DNA of 64,000 nt from positions 36,109,494 through 36,173,493 of the forward strand of contig OY776133.1 of the NCBI GenBank assembly GCA_963675135.1, written 5' to 3'. This DNA is from Galeopsis tetrahit (taxonomy: Eukaryota > Streptophyta > Magnoliopsida > Lamiales > Lamiaceae). Shown one piece after another: positions 55,837 to 64,000 of this stretch. Position numbers and translations under genes: made by a program. Each line of letters starts with the position of its first letter. Position 1 is the first letter of the stretch. Under the pieces are notes generated by a model, which worked only from the letters and a program-made list of their open reading frames with translations, was not told the DNA's origin and made no database searches.

Positions 55837-56224
55837 CGAATCGTGCCACGTGGCGTCGTAAACGTCGTAACGACCTGCTACCTGTTATACAGGTTTAAGT
55901 TATTTATATCATTTTTTAAGTTGTATTTTGTTATTTACTATATTACCCTTCTTTTATTTAAATTATTTTTAAAATATATACATATATATATTAAGTAAAA
56001 TTATTGTTCTACCCTTTTTATACAAATATTATTATTTTAAAAATTAAATAAACCAATCCATATAATAATTAAATAATAGATTAGTTAAATTAGAAATTAG
56101 GTTTTTTTGTCGTCCCCAATTCCCTTCCATCTAGTCTGGCACATTCTTAATAAAGTTTTTAGTATGAGTTCTCCCACAGAAAATGAAATTCAAGAGAATT
56201 TGAGATGTCATTCTATTCTTCATT

Positions 56225-56271
56225 AACTTGAACGAGGCCTTTCTCAAAAAAAAAAAAAACTTGAACGAGGC
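56225..56271 (+). mobile_element. Extremely truncated retroposon (19 bp) with 14-bp TSD
   Basis: AACTTGAACGAGGC occurs on both sides (56225-56238, 56258-56271) of CTTTCTC plus twelve A. A direct repeat around a poly(A)-ended scrap is the signature of LINE-type retrotransposition that stopped after copying the tail. Confidence 0.7.
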
Positions 56272-57216
56272 GTTAAAATAGGCAATTGCTTCAGTAGCAT
56301 TCTTTTTTAAACTTATGATAAATACAAAAACTCAAACATCACGCATCCACAGTATATTCCCTACACAGTGTGATAGTAATACTAATCTGAAATTAGAAAT
56401 CAGGTTTTTTGTCGTCCCCACAGTACTTCCTTTGCTAAATTGCTAAATTCAGTTGCAAATTTTATTTGAGGCATTTTGTCGAACACTTGTTGATCAATCA
56501 AGTTTCTATTTGATTTGAGTCAACTTAAAAAAAAATACTATTAAACAACTCAACCCCAATTTTAACAACTCCAAGTTTGAGTGTAGAATTCGATCAAGAA
56601 ATCGACCATAGAACTCGTAAAAAAAATCAATCAGAGAAAATCGAAAATTCTAACAAGAATTTCAAAATCAGTTGACGGCGGATGGCAGGCGGCGCGGAAG
56701 CTGAGCGGCGGATGATGGGTCGCATGGAGGATAAAAACGGGTGAAATTGAAAACGCATGTATTAACTAAGTTTTAATGAATTTGATTTCTTTAAGGTTTA
56801 ATTTGATTTATTTTTTTTTTGTTAATAAATTGATTTGATTTATTTTTTGTTATTAATTTTATTAATATCATAAGGGTAAATATGTAATTTTAACATTACA
56901 TATTTTATTGTATAAGGATAAAAATGTAATTTTACAGTAATATATTTTAATTAATTTAATTTAATAGAAAATATAAATTTATGATACATTACGACACATA
57001 CGATGAATACATACCGTAAATTGTACAAAAGGTCATCAAGTTTAAGCCTTTAGATTAGATTTTTAATGGCTTAGATTAACTGACTATGGTAGTTATTACG
57101 ACACCTTACGACACCCTGACTACATGTAGGAGGTCCCAACTTTACTTAGTATTACTTTTCAGCCTGTAACTACTATTCTTTTGCTTAAATACTTTCTTTT
57201 ATCTTCAAAGTATGAT

Positions 57217-57574
57217 GTGTGGATGTGGATCTCAAAGGGAGAATATATACAATAAGAAAATATGATGTGTATCGAGACTTGAATTTTCAAAGCCACATAT
57301 ATAAGTTTTTTTTTTATGTCACGGTTTCCGGTTCGATGACCGAATAATTCGAGGGGACCAATCCTACCGCCCACTTGCAGGGGTCCCGTTTAAAGCCAGA
57401 GTTTTGCGCTCTGTATGGACATGGCCCCATAGAAATTGTTTGCACCTTAGAGGTTTTGAACCTGAGACCTAGAGAGGAACACACTCCTAAGTCTCAAGCC
57501 TACACCACTAGGCTAACTCCTAGGGATTAAAAGCCACATATATAAGTGTTTATAGCAATGCAATGAATCATAGG
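57217..57574 (+). repeat. Host segment, copy 1 of a local duplication
   Basis: GTGTGGATGTGGATCTCAAA through CAATGAATCATAGG; it recurs at 59190-59305. This copy received the SINE (57307-57529) and, at its end, the solo LTR (57575-59114). Confidence 0.85.
57307..57529 (-). mobile_element. tRNA-derived SINE
   Basis: On the minus strand: a box A-like TTAGCCTAGTGG (about 57508), a box B-like GGTTCAAAACC (about 57452), a 3' body ending GGTAGGATTGGTCCCCTCG...GTGAC and a poly(A) (plus-strand T-run 57306-57315). An 18-bp TSD AAAGCCACATATATAAGT flanks it (57289-57306 and 57530-57547). The duplicated host segment at 59261-59278 shows the single, empty site. Transcribed by RNA polymerase III and moved by LINE proteins in trans. 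The 3' body recalls Au-like plant SINEs, but the family is not certain. Confidence 0.9.
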
Positions 57575-59114
57575 TGTTGGGAATAAAATGAGAAGTGTTT
57601 TGATTTAATACCAAAACTCCCTGAAACATGCCTAAGTCAAAGATGATTATGTTCTAAGTATGTTAGAACATATAGCATAAGGCTAGTTGAGAAGCTGATA
57701 TGTTAGGCAACTCTTAGAAGTTACAGATGCACAAAGTGAGGGGGAACACATGCTTAAAAGTTTATTGCTTCTAGTCCCCTCAAGGCTCAGTCCTTGGATT
57801 GATCTTAAGTCTACTGAAGGACATGTATGCTGATTATAGTCAGCCTAGTATGAAACAACCTAGCTGAAGATCAACTAAGTGGAATAGATCTTGGAGATCA
57901 TGCTCGACTGCAATTAAAATGTCAAATTCAGTAGAGTTGTCCAGCAAAGTTGTCTCAACACAATTAAACCAGAACAAGTCTTCTGAAGCTCAAAGGCCAA
58001 CTATGCTGAAGAGGTCAAGACATCAATGCACTAAGATATTCAAAGAATTATGTATAGGAAACATGGAAAGAGCCAAGTCATCTGAAGAGCATGCCAACCT
58101 TGCTGATAAGCAAAGTCTACTGATAGTTATAAGCAGAGTTGTCCAAGTGTTTACAACCGTTTATTTCCCAAATGAGGACATGTCACTATCAAGAATTTGT
58201 CTTCCAGCTTGAAGAGCTCAAGGAAGACATTTATAGACATTTGGGGCTGCCTCTCCAACGGGCAAATCCTCAAATTTGTCTATAAATACAGAAGTGTGAA
58301 GACCATTTGAAGCATCCACTATCCATCCAACTATCAATCTACTCTGAAGCTTCAAAGTCCTCAAAAGACATTCTTATTCTACATACACTTCATCTAAGCT
58401 GAACTCAATTGCATATCCATACAAAGCTTAGAGAGATATCCTATCCTTATACACTGATCCTCATTGTAAAGGATATCTCATTAGTTGGAACCTTACTTCA
58501 ACCCTTATACCTTTCAAGTGAGAAAGTGAGAAGGTTGTAGTAGTAGAAGTGGTAGGAGCTGACTGTTTAGAGAAGAACAGTTCAGTTCTGAGTTGAGAAA
58601 GGGTACTAGGACTCTAGACATCCTAGGGATCAATTCACCAAGGAGTGGTGTTCTTGATCAAGTGCACATTGGCACTATAAAACAAGTTAATTCCAAGAGT
58701 GAAGGAATTATCCTGTTAAATCAGGGAAAGTGGATGTAGGAGCTTGAGTCTCTGAACCACTATAAACTCTTGTGTTGATTTACTTTCAAGTACTTTCATA
58801 CATTCAACACTGCACACAAAACTGATCTTTCAAAGGACATATACTTAAGACTGTGCAAACCTGATTTGGACAAGGTCCCTGTAAACTGGACTGTTCTATT
58901 GAAGAGATTTCAGAACTTAAAGGAGTTTAAACTAAAGGGTCAACCACTAATTCCACACTTATAACTCACTTAGATAGTCATTCAACTAAGTACTCAATAG
59001 TACTTTGTAGGTTGGTTATCTTTATGAAGTTATACATCTCTATTTCATACAAGTGTATTCCCCCCCTCCCCCCCCCCCCCATACACTTGTTATATACTCC
59101 TTTCAGGACCAACA
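57575..59114 (+). repeat. Solo LTR3 (1540 bp), same family as the LTR of Z
   Basis: TGTTGGGAATAAAATGAG...CAGGACCAACA with a perfect 5-bp TSD ATAGG (57570-57574, 59115-59119). TATA box TATAAATA at 58281-58288. Ends and internal words match the 4996-6733 LTR in inverse orientation. C-runs (59061-59080) precede the end. No internal region remains. Confidence 0.93.
58281..58288 (+). promoter_or_regulatory. TATA box of solo LTR3
   Basis: TGTCTATAAATACAGAAG in the + orientation, matching the TATA region of the Z LTR. A solo LTR of this kind can act as a promoter for DNA to its right. Confidence 0.55.
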
Positions 59115-59143
59115 ATAGGCATATGGTTGGTTCTCAAACAGAG

Positions 59144-59145
<2 letters not shown>

Positions 59146-59180
<35 letters not shown>
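59146..59180. repeat. (TA)n microsatellite
   Basis: About 17 TA repeats just before copy 2 of the duplicated host segment. Confidence 0.95.
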
Positions 59181-59188
<8 letters not shown>

Positions 59189-59189
59189 A

Positions 59190-59305
59190 GTGTGCGGATG
59201 TGGATCTCAAAGGGAGAATACAATAAGAAAATATGATGTGTCATCGAGACTTTAATTTTCAAAGCCACATATATAAGTGTTTATAGCAATGCAATGAATC
59301 ATATA
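59190..59305 (+). repeat. Host segment, copy 2 (empty sites)
   Basis: Matches 57217-57306 plus 57548-57574 without the SINE and without the solo LTR, so it preserves the ancestral state of both insertion sites. Confidence 0.85.
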
Positions 59306-59801
59306 TGGTTGGTTCATTCATCCTCGCCATCTCAAATTCTAAAATTCTATTCTCATCAGTTTACTGTTTTATCTCAGTGTTTTTCTATCTGTATTACTCA
59401 CTCTCTATTTTCACCAGGCACCGTTGAATCCCTATTGCCCGTTTGTTCTAGATCTGAAATTCTGACAACGCAACACACGATGTTGTATAATGTTAAGTTA
59501 CTACAAAGAATGTTTTAGCTTCAAGTCTTGAACCTATACTGTTTTCAGTAATATCGATGATAATAAAATTTCTAAAGATAGGACCTATTGGCAATTAGTG
59601 TTTTCTATAAATGAATTGGTGAGTTCGTGGATTAACTTTATTGAGTAAAAGCTTTTATATAGTCCCTATATAATTTAGAGTTTGTAGTTATTTTACATTA
59701 TAATATACAATTTAAATTACAATTAATATAAAAAAAAATTAATTACACAAATAAACTTAGCAATATACAATAAAAACTCTTATAAAAGGTGTAATATTTA
59801 A
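59306..59801. other. Non-coding AT-rich stretch
   Basis: No recognisable gene. A short frame at 59294-59518 has no family resemblance. Confidence 0.45.
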
Positions 59802-59929
59802 CCCTACAAGAAACAGGGGGAATAGCGACGAAAATTTTACGACAAATCTAAATTTCATCGCTAAAATCAATTTTTAGCAACGAAATATAAATTTTCGTCG
59901 CTAACTTGTTAGATTTAATATTTGCAACA

Positions 59930-61240
59930 AAATTTATATATTTCATCGCTATATTAGCAACAAATTGCTTCATTTTGTTGTTAATAATCAAAACAACAAT
60001 GAAAATTATATTTCGTCGCTATTATTTTACGATGAAATAGAAATTTTCGTGGCTAATTTCTTGAAATTATTTTTTACAACAAAATTTATATATTTCATCG
60101 CTATATTAGCAACAAATTGCTTCATTTTGTTGTTAATAATCAGAACAACTATAAAAATTATATTTCGTTGCTAATATTTTGCGATGAAATAGAAATTTTT
60201 GTGGCTAATTTCTTGAAATTATTTTTTACCACAAAATTTATATATTTCATCGTTATATTAGCAACAAATTGCTTCATTTTGTTGTTAATAATCAGAACAA
60301 CTATGAAAATTATATTTCGTTGCTAATATTTTGCGATGAAATAGAAATTTTTGTGGCTAATTTCTTGAAATTAATTTTTGCAACAAAATTTATATATTTC
60401 ATCGCTATATTAGCAACAAATTGCTTCATTTTGTTGTTAATAATCAGAACAACAATGAAAATTATATTTCATTGCTAATATTTTGCGATGAAATATAAAT
60501 TTTCGTGGCTAATTTCTTGAAATTAATTTTTGCAACAAAATTTATATATTTCATCATTATATTAGCAACAAATTGCTTCATTTTGATGTTAATAATCAGA
60601 GCAACAATGACAATTATATTTTCTTGCTAATATTTTGCGATGAAATTGAAAATTTTGTGGCTAATTTCTTTAAATTAATTTTTGCAACAAAATTTATATA
60701 TGTCATCGCTATATTAGCAACAAATTGCTTCATTTTGTTGTTAATAATCAGAACAACAATGAAAATTATATTTCTTCACTAATATTTTACGATGAAATAT
60801 AAATTTTTGTGGCTAATTTATTGAAATTAATTTTTGCGATGAAATTAAAATATTTCATCGCTATACTAGCAACGTATTGCTTCATTTTGTTGTTAATAAT
60901 CAGAAAAAAAAAATGAAAATTTTATTTTGTCGCTAAAGTTTTACAATGAAATATAATTTGTTGTGGCTAATTTATCGAAATTACTTTATGCGATGAAATA
61001 AAAATATTGCATCACTAAACTAACAACGAATTCTTTTATTTTGTTGTTAATAATTAGGACAACAATGAAAATTATATTTAGTCACTATTATTTTGCGATG
61101 AAATATATTTTTTGTGGCTAATTTCTTGGAATTAATATTTGCAACAAAATTAAAATATTTTATCTCTACACTTTTAACAAATTATTTTATTTTGTTGTTA
61201 ATAATAAGAAAAACAATGAAAATTATATTTTGTGGCTAAT
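59930..61240. repeat. 152-bp tandem array in the CACTA element
   Basis: About nine units; the anchor TTGCTTCATTTTGTTG recurs at 59965, 60117, 60269, 60421, 60573, 60725, 60877 and then diverges. The first units are nearly identical while later ones drift, suggesting recent growth at the left side. Each unit holds several GCGATGAAA / TTTCATCGCTA words, so the array multiplies candidate transposase-binding sites. The repeated 69-aa frames are by-products. Confidence 0.93.
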
Positions 61241-61649
61241 ATTAAATCAATTATGCATAATAAATCAAGAAAATCGATTTATATAATTAAATGTTTAATA
61301 ATTCTCCAAATTTTATGTCTTATAAATCAGTATGAATGTTAATAAAAATATTTATAAATATGATATGATGCAAATGAAGATGACATAAAGATGAGAGAAT
61401 GAAGATTGGATTGAATATTTATTGTTTTTTTTAATTGTTAAAGTAACATTGATTTTTTACAATTGGAATTGTTTTAAAAATTACAATATATATACACATA
61501 TATATATATATATATATAATTGTTACAACTTACAAGTTAAAAATTAATCAATTAATAAATGTGAAATAAATTATTAAATGAGTAAAAATAACTACTAAAT
61601 TAGTAACAATTGAATACATATATAATTAATATTAAAAATTGAATCAAAG

Positions 61650-61720
61650 AGCTGTCTGCCCGAGTGGTAGGCGCCCAGCTATGGACGCCATCCACCCGGG
61701 ATCAATTCCCACCAAGATCA
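61650..61720 (+). other. tRNA-like module (SINE head or degenerate tRNA)
   Basis: CTGCCCGAGTGGTAGGCGCC resembles a D-arm/box A, and GGGATCAATTCCC (61698-61710) a box B/T-arm, about 35 bp apart. An A/T-rich AAATAAAATATTT follows. Acceptor-stem pairing is not convincing, so it is probably a tRNA-derived SINE head that moved into the CACTA element. Confidence 0.45.
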
Positions 61721-61746
61721 AATAAAATATTTATTTAAATAAAATG

Positions 61747-61960
61747 AGGGAGGGGGTATGTGGGTGCGGGGCGGCTGGGGGTTGGGGCGGGTCGGGTCGG
61801 GTCGGGTCGAGTGTGGGTGCGGGTTGGGGCGGGTCGAGTGCGGAAGTGGGTTTAGAGAACGATTGAGTTGGTTCGGTTGGGGTCGGTTAGGGTGGGTCGG
61901 GTCGGGTGTGGGTGCAGGTTGGGTTGGTCGAGTACGAAAGTGGGTTTAGAGAATGATTCG
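61747..61960 (+). repeat. G-rich GGGTCGGGT / GGGTTGGGGC repeat block
   Basis: A stretch containing GGGTCGGGTCGGGTCGGGTC and longer echoes (AAGTGGGTTTAGAGAA twice, about 61845 and 61940, giving a ~95-bp second-order repeat). Runs of three or more G at short spacing could form a G-quadruplex. Confidence 0.8.
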
Positions 61961-62398
61961 TAAATCAGATATCATAGCCAAATATTAGCGACAAAAATAT
62001 GGGTTTCATCACTAACATTTGCAACGAAATGTTTGCAAATGTTTTGCGATGAAACTTATATTTTTCGTCGCTAATATTTTGCGATGAAACTCAAATTTTC
62101 GTCACTAATATTTTTGCGATGAAACTCAAATTTTCATCGCAAATATTTGCGACAAAATTAATTTTTTTTGTCGCAAACACGTTAGCGACGGGCGTATAGC
62201 AACAAATCCTGCGACAAAATTATTTCATCGCTAACTCACGTTAGCGACGAAAATATTAGAATTAGCGACAATTTTTTTCACGGTTAAATTGCAGTTTTCT
62301 TGTAGTGTAATTATAATATAATAATCTATCATACAAAATGTAAATATTAAAATATAAATGAAATAAATACATAATAGGTGTAATATTAAATATTAAAC

Positions 62399-62473
62399 CG
62401 TTTATTTAAAGTCTGTGTAAAACACAGGTTCTCGTTTATTTAAAGTCTGTGTAAAACACAGGTTCTACTCTAG
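62399..62473 (+). mobile_element. Helitron-like 3' end, duplicated 34-bp terminus
   Basis: Hairpin CTGTGTAAAACACAG (62447-62461) is followed 8 bp later by CTAG and then T (62470-62474), the 3' end structure of plant Helitrons. The 34 bp carrying the hairpin is repeated head to tail exactly (62399-62432, 62433-62466). The 5' TC end was not identified; the CACTA element may lie within this Helitron. Confidence 0.6.
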
Positions 62474-63395
62474 TATATATATATATATATTCGTGAGATT
62501 TTTTATTCGAAGATTTTCTTGTGATTAAAAGGAATTGATCCATCCATCCTTGGTACAGGGCTAGATTTGGTGAAAATACATCATAGCAAATCTTAAATAT
62601 TGATACATATTTATTTAATTTTATATCTTTAATTTGACATTATCTATATTTTTTTTACTCCCTTTTAGTGTATAGTTGTAAATGGTATGATATAATTAAT
62701 TAATTTCTTATTTACGTAATTACTTTTTGGGAAAGTATACAAACCAAAGTGATGTGGTGCACTCACATTTTTTAACCGCTTTTATTTCTGTTTTTTTCTA
62801 CAATTTTTTTCTTTTCCTTTCTTTCTTCTCTTTCTTCCTTCTCTGTTTCTTTATTTGAGAGAACATGTAAACCCTAAAAAATGTCCACACCTTCCACTGT
62901 GTTTGTCTTCCTTAGTTCCGGCCATCTACTCCCACTCGAAGTTCCTCTCCCGGACGCACATGGAGACCGTCGCCTCCTCTGCACGCCGCTCAGCGTCTTG
63001 ACGGCGATGGTGAACCCCTCTGTGCGCGGCGGCTCCGTCCACGCGAACAAAGGGGACACAAGTTACGCACAAGCAAGCATTTGGGGCTTTAAATATTTGA
63101 AGAACAATTTTCACTTGCTTGCAGAAATTTGAAATTTAGAATAAGAAAACGTGGGTGGCTTCAAGCGTGCTGGGGCCTGGTTTAGGGGTTGATTGGAGAA
63201 GATGAAATGTGGTAACTGGAATGACAGTAGAAGCCAAAAAACTTGGAGTATGTGATGTGCTGTGGCTATGGCTATGGCTATAGCTCTGTGCTTTTTTTAA
63301 ATTTAATTTCTTAGTTGTGTGCTTGAGTTGTGCTTTTTTCAAAATTTAATTTCCTAGTTGTGTGCTTGAGTTGGGTTTTTAAGTATTTTAAAAAG
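62474..63395. other. Non-coding stretch, one GC-rich patch
   Basis: Starts with (TA)n. The patch 62881-63060 is GC-rich with open frames on both strands (83 aa on +, 61-62 aa on -) but no recognisable domain or splice structure, so I do not call a gene. Short direct repeats at 63280-63380 (TGTGCTTGAGTTG twice). Confidence 0.5.
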
Positions 63396-63399
63396 TGTT

Positions 63400-63645
63400 A
63401 AATTATTTTTTATTGAAAAGTGGTAACTTTTATTACAGAAAAGTGGTAACTATTATTATTAAAAAGTGGTAATTTTGTTACTAAAAATTGGTAACTATTA
63501 TTATTGAAAAATAGTAATTTTATTACTGAAAAGTGGTTACTATAATTATTGAAAAGTGATAATTTTATTACTGAAAAATAGTTACTTAAAAGTGTTGTTT
63601 CATAATATTGAAAAGTGGTAATCTTTAATACTGAAAAGTGGATCA
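63400..63645. repeat. Degenerate AAAAGTGGTAA tandem repeats
   Basis: About ten AAAAGTGGTAA-like words spaced roughly 22-30 bp (for example 63416-63640), separated by TTATTA-type filler. They lie on the 3' side of the tRNA-like module at 63643-63720 (minus strand). Confidence 0.75.
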
Positions 63646-63720
63646 TGGGTTTCGACCCACAACCTCAAATCTAAGGAGTAGACACAGTAACCGCTTCGCC
63701 CATTGCAACTTTGTTTTAAT
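63643..63720 (-). other. tRNA-like module (possible SINE head)
   Basis: On the minus strand ATGGGCGAAGCGGTTA resembles box A, and GTGGGTCGAAACCC resembles box B, about 35 bp apart. A poly(A) or TSD was not found. Could be a SINE head or a decayed tRNA gene. Confidence 0.35.
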
Positions 63721-63848
63721 ATCCGTTTTTGTAAATAATAAGGGTTAACTGATCACATAGTGTGCCAACTCTTACTTTTTACTTTATGTTTCTTTTTTCC
63801 ACTGTGCGCCTTCGACAAAGCGCGAGATACAATCCAAACAGCTCAAAA

Positions 63849-64000
63849 TGCTTGTTCCCAAAAAGACAGTAATCACTAACCCTAATTCCCAAGTTCACAA
63901 AAAGGCGCTCTCGTATCCGAAGGAACCGCGTGTAATTGTACCAACACCCTCTCAATCCAGCGTTAGTATTTGTTGTTGCAATATATATTTTGTATGTAGG
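63849..64000 (+). CDS. Possible start of a gene running off the window
   Basis: An ATG at 63849 opens a frame MLVPKKTVITNPNSQVHKK that continues to about PTPSQSSV and stays open to the window end, with codon use less AT-biased than nearby DNA. No family is recognised, and after about 63965 the sequence becomes T-rich, possibly an intron. Low confidence. Confidence 0.25.

Larger units (their letters stand above)
55811..57128. mobile_element. Possible non-autonomous TIR element, AT-rich
   Basis: The left end has GTCACTTTGTCG...GTCGTAAACGTCGTAACGACC spacing; inverted, the right end (57085-57128) reads GTAGTCAGGGTGTCGTAAGG then TGTCGTAATAACTACC. Both ends thus share doubled GTCGTAA words in inverted orientation, about 1.3 kb apart, around an AT-rich non-coding interior. 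No exact TSD could be fixed. Confidence 0.3.
59802..62307. mobile_element. Non-autonomous CACTA (En/Spm) transposon
   Basis: The right end is CTTGTAGTG and the left CCCTACAAG (CACTACAAG with one change); the ends share CTACAAGAAA. A 3-bp TSD TAA lies at 59799-59801 and 62308-62310. Both sub-terminal regions carry many GCGACGAAA/TCGTCGCTAA words, as expected of transposase-binding repeats. No transposase frame is present. The interior includes a 152-bp tandem array, a tRNA-like module and a GC-rich repeat block. Confidence 0.88.

Noticed and set aside
59965..60782. Series of 69-aa frames with MLHFVVNNQNN
   Set aside because: Identical spacing of 152 bp shows they reflect the tandem repeat, not genes.
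59930..61240. CRISPR-like regular repeat spacing
   Set aside because: Contiguous tandem repeats without unique spacers, inside a plant CACTA element.
61650..61720. Functional tRNA gene
   Set aside because: Box A and B-like words present but no convincing acceptor stem or anticodon arm.
62881..63132. 83-aa frame in a GC-rich patch
   Set aside because: Both strands are open here, no splice sites or family resemblance; left as an unassigned patch.

Overview
The window is nuclear DNA of a flowering plant, most likely a eudicot. It is AT-rich and packed with nested plant transposable elements: Ty1/copia elements of Sirevirus type with initiator-tRNA-Met primer sites, an Athila/Tat-style element with a tRNA-Asp-like primer site, Mutator-like, CACTA, Stowaway and SINE insertions, and a Helitron end. 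The only host-like coding sequence is short broken exons with introns. No complete host gene, rRNA gene or CRISPR array is visible.

Layout. 1-6733: minus-strand Sirevirus-like copia element (here Z), decayed, its 3' LTR lying outside the window. 6734-11444: old DNA with gene fragments on the + strand: a two-exon acidic-protein fragment inside a possible Pack-MULE, an LRB/POB1-type BTB exon, a possible RNA polymerase III RPC3 exon, and an unidentified exon cut in two by transposons. 11445-36921: a solo LTR (LTR1) split by element A (12175-35973, minus strand). A carries gag, pol and a third ORF. A's ORF3 is split by an Athila-like gag-only element (14230-23036, TSD GCTTC), whose right LTR holds two Mutator-like elements with perfect 9-bp TSDs (19173-20524 and 20586-21847). 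A's pol is split by a solo LTR (28354-30130, TSD GTAGG). 36922-40010: the rest of the split exon, a cohesin SCC3 pseudogene fragment and a Stowaway MITE. 40011-55759: a three-LTR composite (B/C) with TSD ACATT. Its outer LTRs are one subfamily (B) and a different LTR (C) lies inside; it retains an uninterrupted pol (1090 aa) and ORF3 (1140 aa) and a nearly open gag. 55760-64000: AT-rich DNA with a SINE, a solo LTR (57575-59114, TSD ATAGG), a CACTA element with a 152-bp tandem array (59802-62307), a Helitron-like 3' end (62473), two tRNA-like modules and perhaps the start of a gene at the right edge.

How it works together. In A and in the composite the order along the element's own strand is 5' LTR, PBS, gag, PR-IN-RT-RNaseH, a spacer of roughly 0.9 kb, ORF3, polypurine tract, 3' LTR. 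ORF3 occupies the place where Sireviruses may carry an env-like gene, but this protein shows no membrane segment or signal peptide. It has an N-terminal region resembling the plant 'putative transposon protein' domain, an acidic/proline-rich middle, a long coiled coil, basic nuclear-localisation-like clusters and a conserved C-terminal block. It is the best candidate here for an under-described system.

History. Hand comparison gives LTR-LTR divergence of about 2% for A, 1.2% for the Athila-like element inside A and about 0.9% for the outer B LTRs. This fits the nesting order. All counts were made by eye, and family names rest on recognised motifs, not database searches.
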